60,000 bases of DNA, taken from NCBI GenBank assembly GCA_950295325.1, contig OX485805.1:5024501-5084500 (forward strand). The letters run 5' to 3'. Positions 48,505 through 58,137 of the stretch are shown here, piece after piece. The notes beneath the pieces were generated by a model. The model saw only the letters and a list, made by a program, of their open reading frames with translations, was not told the DNA's origin and made no database searches. This stretch comes from Polytrichum commune. Its lineage: Eukaryota; Streptophyta; Polytrichopsida; Polytrichales; Polytrichaceae. The position numbers were made by a program, and so were the translations under genes. How positions within the stretch are numbered: position 1 is the first letter of the stretch; every line of letters starts with the position of its first letter.

Positions 48505-48927
48505 CCTGCTATGAGCCCAAAATGAGTGCTCATATTTGTTTTATGTTTAGAATTTAATTAGAATTGCAATTGGAGTGTTATTGAAACAATCAAAAGTATA
48601 AAAAGAGTGAGGCTTGGTGTGGATTTATGTTTAGGCCTTAAGCCATTTTGTGTGGTGAATTAGAAGCTTAGTGACATTAGGGAGTGTTTTGATTAGAGGA
48701 GTAGTGCTTGATGAGGCAAGGGGAAGTGCCTTTGATTTGATTGTTTGAATTAGAACGTGTTCTTGTTGGTGTAGGGGTTGAAGGGTTAGCGGAGATGATG
48801 AGGTCCTACTAAGGGGGAGAAGGTTAAGGGGTTGTGATTGGATGCCCTATCTCTCCTCTTCCTCCCTTATCCTCTCTTCTCCTTAAGTTCCCTCTCTTTA
48901 CCTTTTCTCCTATCTTCTTCAAAATCA

Positions 48928-49018
48928 TTCTCTCTCATTCTCTCTCTCTCTCCCTCTTAGAGGTGTGTGTGGGAGGGTGTGTGTATGTGAGTGTGGGTGT
49001 GGGTGTGTGTGTGTGTGT
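48928..49018 (+). repeat. (CT)n and (GT)n microsatellites
   Basis: CT run then GT-rich run, the same order as the inverse complement in copy 1 (CA then GA). Confidence 0.9.
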
Positions 49019-49162
49019 TGTAGTGTGGTAGAAAATAATTTTGATTAGGGAGGAACTTAGAAATATAGTTGATTAAGGTAGGAATTAGTTAGTAGTTTAT
49101 TAGGATTAGTAAGGCTTGGTTAGATTAATTAGCTAGGGGTGGTTTGTTAGAGATTTAATAGC

Positions 49163-49443
49163 GAGCTGAGAGCTGGGTATTAGCTGCTGCCACTGCAGAG
49201 CTGGGAGCTGGGTATAAATTGCTGCCACCACAGAGCTGAGAGCTGGGTATTAGCTGCTGCCACCACCGAGCTGAGAGCTGGGTATTAGCTGCTACCACCA
49301 CAGAGCTGAGAGCTGGGTATAAGCTGCTGCCACCACCGAGCTGAGAGCTGGGTATTAGCTGTTGCCATTGCAGAGCTGGGAGCTGGGTATAAGCTGCTGC
49401 CACCACTGCAGAGCTGAGAGCTGGGTATTAAGCGGTTGCCACC
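49163..49443 (+). repeat. Minisatellite, 8 units of about 35 bp
   Basis: Unit GAGCTGAGAGCTGGGTATTA followed by GCTGCTGCCACCAC, with minor variants. Inside copy 3. Confidence 0.95.
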
Positions 49444-49599
49444 TAAGGTTGAAGGAGCCGATGTTTATAGCGGGGTTACATACTAAGACTAGGGTGGTAG
49501 TTAAGTAATGGCCCAAGGGGGTGAGATAGCGATAGAAGAGCTCGGGGGGGTCAGTCTTCATAAAAAATAAGGGGATAGGTGCGAACAAGAGGTATTTTA

Positions 49600-50619
49600 T
49601 GGGGGGCTATTACTTTGTCTTCAATGTTTTTTTGAGGGGCTAATATTACATAATTTTATAATATGCGTTATTACAGTGGGGGCTTTCTGTAATTTAAATT
49701 TTGGGTCAAGTTGTTTTTTAGTACCCTATATTACTTATAATGAGTAGCTGGAAATTTTTTTCCCCGTATTCCTCGTAGTACACACAGGCAACAACAACAA
49801 TATCACATGATCACTAAATCACAACAATGACATATCTAAGACAACAATCAAACATCAAGCAACATACATTAGATAACACACAAATACAACAATTTATGAA
49901 TCACAAAGGATTAGTGTTTAGATTACAAAACTAATGCCAAGTGTACTTCAACCTAGTGAAGTTGGCAAAGCAAACAACACATGCCAAAAAATAAAATGAT
50001 ATGTGTTCACAAACACATCCCTCAAAAAACCCTAGGTAGTGAAATAGATGTTGGCCCACCACTTTTCACACTATTACAGTTGGAGATGCTAACAGATGGT
50101 GTCAGAAGTGGCCGGTATGATTGACTCTTTTGCCTTGGAGAGTGTGTGTGTGTTTTGTTTTGTGCTATTTCTCTTTTAGTCCTTGAGTTCATGATCCTCA
50201 TTGCCCCGTCCTGGATGCACCTTGAACCTGTAAAGATGATCATATAATAGATCCTACTTAACTTCATGGCAAACTGAAGGAAAAACTTAAAACATCCACA
50301 ACCACCCCAAAGAAATCAGAGATTGGATATAGCAGCAGGTTACCTCTTGGTATTATGCGCGTTGTGTTGGAGTAACCCAGACGGTTGGAATCAGCTCTTG
50401 GCCATCTCCTGGTGAAACCTTCAATTCCGCATTCCAACCACTACTCAGCAAGCCCACTGTCACATGTGTGGGGCAAAGATGACCGCATGCAATCATGACA
50501 ATCCGCTTAGCAACACGCCCAAGATGCAGTCATCATTTCTACTCTACAGATCTAGGCTTTTGGCCACTTCATCCAAAATCATAAAACATAAATAAACCAA
50601 TGAACTCATACCATTACAC
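49600..50619. other. Non-coding 3' part of the nested transposon
   Basis: Downstream of the minus-strand transposase frame. A small open frame at 50022-50267 (minus) has no support. It may contain the 3' UTR and a last intron. Confidence 0.4.
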
Positions 50620-53418
50620 TCATGCTACAAAATCATCTAGTACATTTTTGTCATTGTCTTCTAAACTATAAATATTAGTTCTATTATTAAATGACAAAAC
50701 AATGGTAGAAATGACACTGTCAACATCTATCCATTGTGTGTCGGTAGCATCATACTTAAATTTGTTCCTTCCCGGTGCTCTTTTGAACCAATTTAATAAA
50801 ATTTCTACAGTTGGGCCAGAACTTACCTTCTTACCTGTTGTCGTCCGATTCAATAAGTCAATTGGATAACGACATAGGCCCCACTTGCTCCCCACCTTTC
50901 TTCGTATTTTTTGGACCCGGCCTAACCACCAAGACCCCACATCTGCACCCCCGGTCACAACACTTGGGTTTCCAAGCCGTTGACCACCACATCTTCTCCT
51001 CTTTTGCACAACCTTTACCGTTGAGGACACATTCAAATTTGTTGATTGCAAGAATAGAACTCCACAATCACTGCCCAACCCCAGTAGACATGTACTACTA
51101 GAATTAGCAGCTGACATGTACTCTTCGGCATTGTTGAAGTAGACAGAATTTTTAATTCGGGTCAAACGGTCCTTGGAAAGGAACGGGTTTCCATTCAATT
51201 CAGAAACCAGTGTAGACTTGAAGATTGTTCTTCCCATGTACTCCACGATAGGCAAGATAGTGCCACCTCGAGAATCTTCTGTTGCCACCTCTTCAGGGTA
51301 TTCCTCCACACAATCGAGCATTTCCGAAATGACATCTCTACATTCGTTCTCGGCAACCTCCACCGGATCCAGGCCATCCTCAAACATTTCGTCTTCCAAG
51401 ACGAGCCCACCCTGATACGTTTCTTCACATGATTCAGGGTCTGCAACTTCTGCTGCCATCATACTCTCCCTTAGGACCTCAGCATCACCATCTTCTCCCG
51501 GGGTAGGCTTCAAGGGTGCAACATAAGACCAATGGTTTGGATCAGTAACCTCCATCAACCAAGGCTGTTGAAACCAAGTTTTATTTCGTGCATAAGTAGA
51601 TGGGGCCATGTTGAGACTATTCAACATGCATTGTGCCGCCTTTAATCCCTCTTTCAATGCGGTCACAAAATCCTCATCTGATCCTAGGGCAGTATAGTCT
51701 GAAAGATCCGCTTCTTCTTCCCCGGGCTGAAGCGGGTGAAGATCACTCCAGACATTGCATTGTTTGTTGTGCGCTCTATCAAACTGTAACCCGTTATGCC
51801 CATACTCAATGGCTGCCAATTGGTTCACGGTATTAGCGCACCCGACTAGCTCGTGAAAATCATAGGCTCTTTCCATTCCCTGCATCCCCCCAACCTTACT
51901 AAAAAAAATCTCACAAGAGTCAGAACCGGTTAAATGGAAAGGAACGGGCAGATGAGAAAAAACATCTTTGAAGTATTTGATTAATAACACCACAAAGTGA
52001 CAAGAGAGTTGCACGTCTAAAAAACATTGGTTAGATACAACGCACTCCTGAACCGTCAAGGTCTTGGTGTTACCACCGACAGAATGATCTCCGTGTTTAA
52101 ACCAAAGTTTCCATAAGCGGAAGAATAAAGAAACTTTCCCGGCAAGCACAACCCGTTCTCTAAGTGTTAATGAGAGAGACAAGAAGATGTCAACGTAGTC
52201 TGCACATATTTGCAAATACATTTCCGTGCCAAGAGTTCTTTCTTGATGGGCATCTCTATTGGTCCTCAACAACTGAAGGCAATTTCTAGCCTTGGCAGCA
52301 CATATTCTTTGAGCACTAGCCCAGTTTTGACGATCAATTCGTTGGATGTCCTCTTTCCTAAGTCCATGTTGATCTATAGTGAATTTCTGATAAACTTGAC
52401 CCAAGTGATCTAGAAAACATACATCAACCCCCAATTGTAAATTTTTAACCGCACTATCCAACGGGTTGATCAGTTTTTTTGCATTGTGAATAAAATCTTG
52501 GTCGTGCAAGCCTCTTACCTTGTTCTCCCCTAACCACTCAGCAGTTAGGCCCCAACCCTCCCATGGAATTGCATACCTCGTCCCTACCTTGCTGGAGTAG
52601 TCTTGCAACATCAGTTGCCGTCTCCTAGAATCACCGTCAGATGCATGTCCAATGATGGGTCCAACTGTTGTTGCACAACACTCTTCCCACAAGCTATTGA
52701 TACAATTCCATTGTCTCTTAACCCAACCCGAGTCAAAGCAATTACAAGTACACGATACAACTAGCACAAGTCTAGGCAGTAACGTGTGCAAGGGATTCAC
52801 CATTATAACACGAGCAAAACTTCCCTTCCTGTTGAAACGAAAAGCATCTACGATGGAATCATAACCTGCAGGACCATCCCCCACCACTGGCTTGAACGAA
52901 GACACGCAGCAATGACCTTCTTTTGGCCCACAAAATCCTACCAACCTGTCCGTTTTTGCTTCCCACGCAATTCTCGTCTTTACCTTAGTTTCGTCTTCAG
53001 CCAAGATCACAGGAACAAGTCCAGTGATTCCGTGCGCTTCTTTCACCTCCCTGTAAATATTAGCAATAGATGCAAAAATAGAAAAATGTTCGCCTGCAAT
53101 GAAGTGAACCCCCTTTTTATTCTCACGTTTAATACTAGAATATGAGGGACCTGCAAAATTAAGTGCAAAAAGGTCACACATACGTCTGCCACCGTAGATC
53201 TTCATGGCTTGTGCGAAAGACTTGGAATTTTGGGAAAATCTGTGACCCTGCCTCACCCGATTCAAGTTTGTGGCAATGTCCCTAAGGAAGTCCCACAACG
53301 CTGGTTTTCCACCAAAGGCATTGGTTCTGTGGGCAGCCAAAATATTGTTACAGAACGAAAGTACATCTTTTCGATTAAAATTTTCTACAACACTAAGTTT
53401 CATGCCACGTTGAGACAT
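50620..53418 (-). CDS. Large transposase-like protein, C-terminal open frame (932 aa)
   Basis: ATG at 53418, stop at 50620-50622. No named family recognised. Acidic and His motifs spaced like an RNase-H-fold transposase: ILAEDETKV (Asp about 142), GHASDGDSRRRQL (Asp about 261/263), HDQDFIHNAKKL (about 305-316), GSDSCEIFFSKVGG (Glu about 503). Cys pairs (CTCNC about 234) may bind metal. The C-terminal 100 residues (WGLCRYPIDLLNRT, NWFKRAPGRNKFKYD) look like a separate module. It lies inside a TSD-bounded element and follows the 555-aa frame in the same phase, with one TAG, then CTG AAA, before this ATG. So the real product may be one protein of about 1490 residues made by readthrough, splicing, or before a nonsense mutation. 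Function as the element's transposase is inferred. Confidence 0.7.
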   Translation of the reverse strand: MSQRGMKLSVVENFNRKDVLSFCNNILAAHRTNAFGGKPALWDFLRDIATNLNRVRQGHRFSQNSKSFAQAMKIYGGRRMCDLFALNFAGPSYSSIKRENKKGVHFIAGEHFSIFASIANIYREVKEAHGITGLVPVILAEDETKVKTRIAWEAKTDRLVGFCGPKEGHCCVSSFKPVVGDGPAGYDSIVDAFRFNRKGSFARVIMVNPLHTLLPRLVLVVSCTCNCFDSGWVKRQWNCINSLWEECCATTVGPIIGHASDGDSRRRQLMLQDYSSKVGTRYAIPWEGWGLTAEWLGENKVRGLHDQDFIHNAKKLINPLDSAVKNLQLGVDVCFLDHLGQVYQKFTIDQHGLRKEDIQRIDRQNWASAQRICAAKARNCLQLLRTNRDAHQERTLGTEMYLQICADYVDIFLSLSLTLRERVVLAGKVSLFFRLWKLWFKHGDHSVGGNTKTLTVQECVVSNQCFLDVQLSCHFVVLLIKYFKDVFSHLPVPFHLTGSDSCEIFFSKVGGMQGMERAYDFHELVGCANTVNQLAAIEYGHNGLQFDRAHNKQCNVWSDLHPLQPGEEEADLSDYTALGSDEDFVTALKEGLKAAQCMLNSLNMAPSTYARNKTWFQQPWLMEVTDPNHWSYVAPLKPTPGEDGDAEVLRESMMAAEVADPESCEETYQGGLVLEDEMFEDGLDPVEVAENECRDVISEMLDCVEEYPEEVATEDSRGGTILPIVEYMGRTIFKSTLVSELNGNPFLSKDRLTRIKNSVYFNNAEEYMSAANSSSTCLLGLGSDCGVLFLQSTNLNVSSTVKVVQKRRRCGGQRLGNPSVVTGGADVGSWWLGRVQKIRRKVGSKWGLCRYPIDLLNRTTTGKKVSSGPTVEILLNWFKRAPGRNKFKYDATDTQWIDVDSVISTIVLSFNNRTNIYSLEDNDKNVLDDFVA

Positions 53419-53424
53419 TTTCAG

Positions 53425-55092
53425 CTAAGCAACCTTTGACTTCATCTGCCAATGCAGCGCCCTCTCTTCTCTAAGCTGCCTAGCTAATAGCCGACTATGT
53501 CCCCCTAACTCTTGCGGGGACAAATAATCTATCCGGCAACCCAATCTAGTATCCCGCAATCCTCGTTTCACGAATGCCCGCCCTTCTCTAAGCACTCTCA
53601 ATCTGAAATCAGTTTCATTTATAATACTTGAACAATAAGAGCATGTGAAATCACAAAAAGGCTCACCAGTTTTTGATAGCCGGTTACATAACACATGTCT
53701 GAAACATCCAGTGACATTGAAATCCACATTACCGTAGCTAAATTGGCCTGAAGTTGTTGGTTCAGCTGTCCAACAAGATCCTGGCTTAGGATCCCCCAAC
53801 ATATCGTCAACCTTATAGTATTTACCCCCATATTGAGTTGTTCTCTTCCAATACCCCCAGCAAAGCAAAGACAAGATAGAATCAGACTTACCTGCTTGGT
53901 CATTGTTTATTGATCCTGATGACTGCGAAGATCCTGTCTTGAACCAGCCATGGAGGTCAGGTTGATTGCCAACAGTCGCCCTAGATCGTGTTGAGGGTCT
54001 CCCTCTTTTGCCACTGAGAGTAGCTGAAGGGGATGATGTTTTGTTCACACTACATTTTGCCTCCAAGCATTTGGTGTGAGTGAATCCATGTAAATGATTC
54101 TCCAAATTCACCCTTAGGTTTTTTTTTGGAGGGCACAGTAGTAATAACTCCCCATCAATCTTACACCGCACCTTGTACCAAAATGATTTGAGTTCAGTTA
54201 CTCCCACATCCCCAACCACTACAAACGGCGGATCCAGCTCAGAAACTTCATCATTCACAGCCTTCAAAATGCTGAGGCTCTCTTCCACCAATTTCTTATG
54301 GTCTGCAGCGGTATAAATCACCGGTTTTCCCTTCTTCCCCTCCTTGGGATGATCATTGTATTGAATTTTCTTCCTCAAACACCATTGTTTAATGTGCAAG
54401 GTCGAGTGAAGATGAGATTTCTTGAAGTTTGTAAACAAATTTGCAACGATTGATTTGGAATGATCTCCTGTTGCCCCACCAAACTCTTTGTTGCATTCTC
54501 CACAGTGAATTTTCACAACCCCAACACCATTGAGATTGTATGTCTTCAAGTTCCACAAGTGATCGGCGAAGTCCATGTTTGCCAGTTCCTTCTTCAACTT
54601 CAACACTGCCCCATTGTACTTTTCCATGACCTCATCGGATAAGAGGGTCGACATTAGGTAATTTGGTACTTCAACCACATCTTCTAGTTCTATTGCAGTG
54701 GCGTCTTCGGGCATTGGTTCAGCCTCGCATCTGAAATCCATGTTCCAATCTGAAATTTCTCCAGACGGTTGCTGATCTACATCATTGCTGGCATTCTCTT
54801 CTACCACGTCAAGTCGCCGTCGCTTAAAGGCACCACCACCATTGTCGTCCTCCTTTGGAATCACGTACACGCGTTCAGTAACGGGGTTCATAACCTCAAA
54901 TTTTTGGCGAATTCGACATTGGTCGTCAAAATCCCAAAACTCAAACGCCCAGTCTAGACATCCTAAACTCTCCAACCTCTGTCGAAGATCATGGTATGTA
55001 TCACTTGTCTGACACACAAAAGGACTAACCAATTCTGGTCGTGAGTTTTCATTAGCCACAGAATACAACTTCACCTTGTAATTTGAACCCAT
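53425..55092 (-). CDS. Transposon-encoded DNA-binding-type protein or N-terminal half of the transposase (555 aa)
   Basis: ATG at 55092 (MGSNYKVKLYSVAN), stop TAG at 53427-53425. Seen: a nuclear-localisation-like KRRRLD (about 90); an acidic middle; a C-x2-C...H-x5-H finger-like block (about 197-233, CGECNKEFGG to HSTLH), like BED/C2H2 fingers of transposases; a second Cys/His cluster (about 310-342); an AT-hook GKRGRPSTRSR (about 361-371); and a CDFTCSYC pair (about 480). Such parts fit terminal-repeat binding. The open frame downstream is in the same phase only 6 nt after the stop, so the two probably form or formed one protein. No homologue is recognised by eye. Confidence 0.7.
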   Translation of the reverse strand: MGSNYKVKLYSVANENSRPELVSPFVCQTSDTYHDLRQRLESLGCLDWAFEFWDFDDQCRIRQKFEVMNPVTERVYVIPKEDDNGGGAFKRRRLDVVEENASNDVDQQPSGEISDWNMDFRCEAEPMPEDATAIELEDVVEVPNYLMSTLLSDEVMEKYNGAVLKLKKELANMDFADHLWNLKTYNLNGVGVVKIHCGECNKEFGGATGDHSKSIVANLFTNFKKSHLHSTLHIKQWCLRKKIQYNDHPKEGKKGKPVIYTAADHKKLVEESLSILKAVNDEVSELDPPFVVVGDVGVTELKSFWYKVRCKIDGELLLLCPPKKNLRVNLENHLHGFTHTKCLEAKCSVNKTSSPSATLSGKRGRPSTRSRATVGNQPDLHGWFKTGSSQSSGSINNDQAGKSDSILSLLCWGYWKRTTQYGGKYYKVDDMLGDPKPGSCWTAEPTTSGQFSYGNVDFNVTGCFRHVLCNRLSKTGEPFCDFTCSYCSSIINETDFRLRVLREGRAFVKRGLRDTRLGCRIDYLSPQELGGHSRLLARQLREERALHWQMKSKVA

Positions 55093-55890
55093 CCCAAAAC
55101 CCTAGAACAGTATGATATGTTAAGAAAACAACAAACAAAAACAAATGTAGACAAAAAAAATCCAACGTTGGCAAGCACAACCACACGGCCACTTGCACCT
55201 CCTGAAAACACCTAAACTCTAAACTAAAACCCTGCGTACCTCAAACCCTAATGAAACCCCAATCAAACTCTGAAACAGACCCTAAACCGTATGCACACAC
55301 AACCCTACAGACAGTCGGAATGCAGTAGAAAGAGGGAGACCCTCAAACATGTATCTGCGCACACCCCCGCTGAAGCTCCAAAAAATGTTGTGTGCGGACA
55401 CTAGCAACACTCAGCCGCATGTAGGAGAAACAAACAACCCTAACGTTGGAGCTTCAGCAAAAAAACAAGGAGATGAGCTTGAAGACCCCAACCATTGATC
55501 TGAAAAGAAGATCTATGGTCCAAGTTTAGCCACGCACCCTAAATCTAAACCACCGGTCACCTTCATGATGTGGCGGGTGATGTGGTTGTTTCGCCAGATT
55601 TTATAGGCCCCTCACATCACCCAGTATGATGTTGACGTGGCATGGTACTTGTACCGGGCCCCAAAATTTTGGCAAAAAATAATAATATGAAGGGGGGTAT
55701 CTTATGAATACCTAAATCCAAATATGACTACATAAGGATAATACTATGTTACTTATAATCCCTCACAACACATTCTATGCCCTCTATGGTATGAGTAATA
55801 ATTTTCTAATTTTTACTCTAAAGGATTTTAGAGCACCCTACGTTTGTTCTCACCTATATCTCTACTTCGAACGCCCAGTGAACCCCCCGG
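55093..55890. other. 5' non-coding part of the nested transposon
   Basis: Upstream of the minus-strand ATG at 55092. It contains scattered AAACCCTA words (about 55230-55300, 55440) and presumably the promoter of the transposase unit. No clear TATA was assigned. Confidence 0.4.
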
Positions 55891-56370
55891 GTAGAAGAGG
55901 GAAAAGTGTTCTTTAACACTTGTGTCCTTATTATGGAATAAATTGAAGTGCTAAGCTTGATGTGAAGTACCAGGGTGGGTTGTGTGGTTCCACACACAGA
56001 GAACGGCCTTGGGTTGACAATGGGGGATTAATACATTAGAAACTTAATTGCCACATGGAGTCTACAAACCATAACCTCACGGAGGCTAAGATCACTAATG
56101 AGAGAGCCTTGGCCAAAGCTAAGGTTTCAAAAAGAATATCCTTAAGGGCGTGTGTAGCCAAGGCCGAGGGTTGGACCCTTGAGAAGGCCAACGCTCCACC
56201 CATTCATGAGGCTAGCATTAATAAAATGACATGACTTTAAGTAAGGTGGGTGCCCAATGAGATGGAAGTTACATTTCACGCTACCCCAAGTTCTATGGAG
56301 TGCATGTGATTCTCAAAACTATCACCCGGACTAGGACGCTTAAGGGTGGTGGGTTTGGCCTCACACCTGC

Positions 56371-58132
56371 TTTAACGGTTGTCGAAAACATGCGGCCTCC
56401 ATTTGACGCACCTTATGTGGCGGTTTACACATGAATGTCCAGGTTGAAGAGAATGACCAACCTCGTTCGCAGGTGTTTCGCCTTGCGACTCCTCTTGGGC
56501 ATGATGCCAACAATGTAAAATCCCATCTTCCCTTTGGTAGTTCTTTTGTTTATTGTATGCCATATTTTTGTTTGCAACAAACAACTATTATTATTGATGC
56601 ATTTGTAGACGAATGCCTGGCAGGTTTCCGTTGGGGCCGGTGGCAACCAACAAGCAGGTCCCACATTTCTACTACTTGAGGAGGGAATTCTGTTAGTGGA
56701 TGGCGAGCAGTGCCATGAGCAGGGACATGATGGGAACACAAGTTCGCAATCATAGACTTTGAGAATGCTTGCTCAATTGGAAAACAAGGTCGCCAGGGTC
56801 GAAGCAACAATGGCCGCTGCTTTGGGTGGAATATCGGATATTCTCTCGGAAATGTTTATCCTTAAACGTCTTTTTTTGCAGAGATCACGGGGTGTAGACA
56901 ATTGACGACATAGTGGAGATGCCACCCACACATACCAATCACAGGTGATGTAGTGCAACAATGGACACATTTGGCCAACTACATCTGGCCCATACAAACT
57001 AGCTTGCTCCCGTAGTGCAACAGCTTATGGAATGTGCGCAGTTTCCCGTATGAGCAATTCGATACGTATTTGTACAATTTTGTAAACTATGCTACAATTT
57101 TTTTGTGCACCACATTGAGCAGACTAATAACGGAAGATAACAATCTAAACAATAATGTGTAAAATAACTATATCATAATCTTAATATATTGTGGAATTTC
57201 TAGTTGGAGGGGATTCAACTGTAGGCACGGATCATGTTCCACTGCCATTGCCACGTTCGTACGGCATGCATGGAAATACGCATGTTAGGGTATTATCTGT
57301 CTTTGTACACGAAATGTAGGCAAACCTCGGTGCTAGACAATGTGCATTTTGCCATAAAATGTTCCCCAATCATTTTATCCGTGTCACAAATTTTACAGCT
57401 CGAACACATTGGGATCGAAGATCATAAGGTGCAACTCTAATGCTTAAGAGCCACATTTTGGATCGAATGAGTTCATAGTGGGGTGTGGGGCGATCAAATG
57501 ATAAATTTAAAAATTGAAATGTTGGCATAGCAGAAAACCCGGTCCGCCAAATGTTTGTGCTCTGAGGCTTAGAAAATATGTATTTAGTTTGGGAGCCGTC
57601 TTTAAAAAAACATGCCGCATCTCGAGTACAACAACTATGCCCATAAAGGAGTGTTTTGGACACCGACTTTCTATGTCCATAACATGTTGTGTGCCAACTG
57701 TTACCTTATGCTCAATGCTTTTAAGCTCAAAGTTGAACATAAAAAAAACACATGGTATTAAAACAATCCTCAACTTTGCATGTGATATTGGAATCGTACC
57801 TGGCGAACCATGTTACAAGAATTTACCCTAAACTAAACATAAATGCGATAGTGATGGCCAAATACACCATGCACATAGAGAGAACCAACACTCAAGTTTT
57901 TGCACGTGCACATCTTGCAAAGTTTGTTCCATTCTAGGCATGTGTGTAATACCAAGTTCAAGAGTTTGTCATGTCTTTTTTCTTTGATCCATACACAAGT
58001 GAAGGAATTGTTATCTTAGCATCAAACATCATTTTAATGTAGGCCCTTCAAATCCATAAACAATTTTGTGTCGAGGTTGCAGTTGTTATTTGGTTTATTT
58101 TCTTGATCAAACATTGGAGTTTGAATAGCATG
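56371..58132. other. Intergenic with a possible coding relic
   Basis: At about 56764-56875 (+) one frame reads LAQLENKVARVEATMAAALG, then GISDILSEMFILKRL, a good amphipathic helix, but frames break on both sides. The 82-codon frame at 56431-56679 has no recognised domain. No gene can be called. Confidence 0.35.
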
Positions 58133-58137
58133 TGGTG

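Larger units (their letters stand above)
49541..55891 (-). mobile_element. Nested DNA transposon, 6351 bp, with 8-bp TSD
   Basis: A perfect 8-bp duplication TAGAAGAG flanks it (49533-49540, 55892-55899). The unbroken site in copy 2 (about 47857) reads TAGAGAAGAG. The left end reads CTCGGGGGGGTCAGTCTTC; the right end read inward is CCCGGGGGGTTCACTGGGC. Both then carry ATAGGTG.GAACAA about 30-40 bp in, so the inverted repeat is long but imperfect. An 8-bp TSD fits hAT, P or KDZ-type elements; I cannot place it further. It encodes the two open frames below on the minus strand and so may be close to autonomous. Confidence 0.88.
48510..56365 (+). mobile_element. TATGAGCCC-family element, copy 3 (7856 bp, split by a 6.35-kb transposon)
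   Basis: Begins TATGAGCCCAAAATGAGTGC at 48510 and ends GGTTTGGCCTCACA at 56365. Perfect 5-bp duplication CCTGC (48505-48509 and 56366-56370). Taking away the nested element 49541-55891 and one of its 8-bp duplications leaves about 1.5 kb, close to copy 1 (1.58 kb). The left part holds CT and GT microsatellites and the 35-bp minisatellite. The right part holds the shared block CCCGGACTAGGACGCTTAAG. Confidence 0.87.

Noticed and set aside
55225-55445. AAACCCTA words, telomere-like
   Set aside because: Scattered single copies, not tandem. They lie in the transposon's non-coding region.
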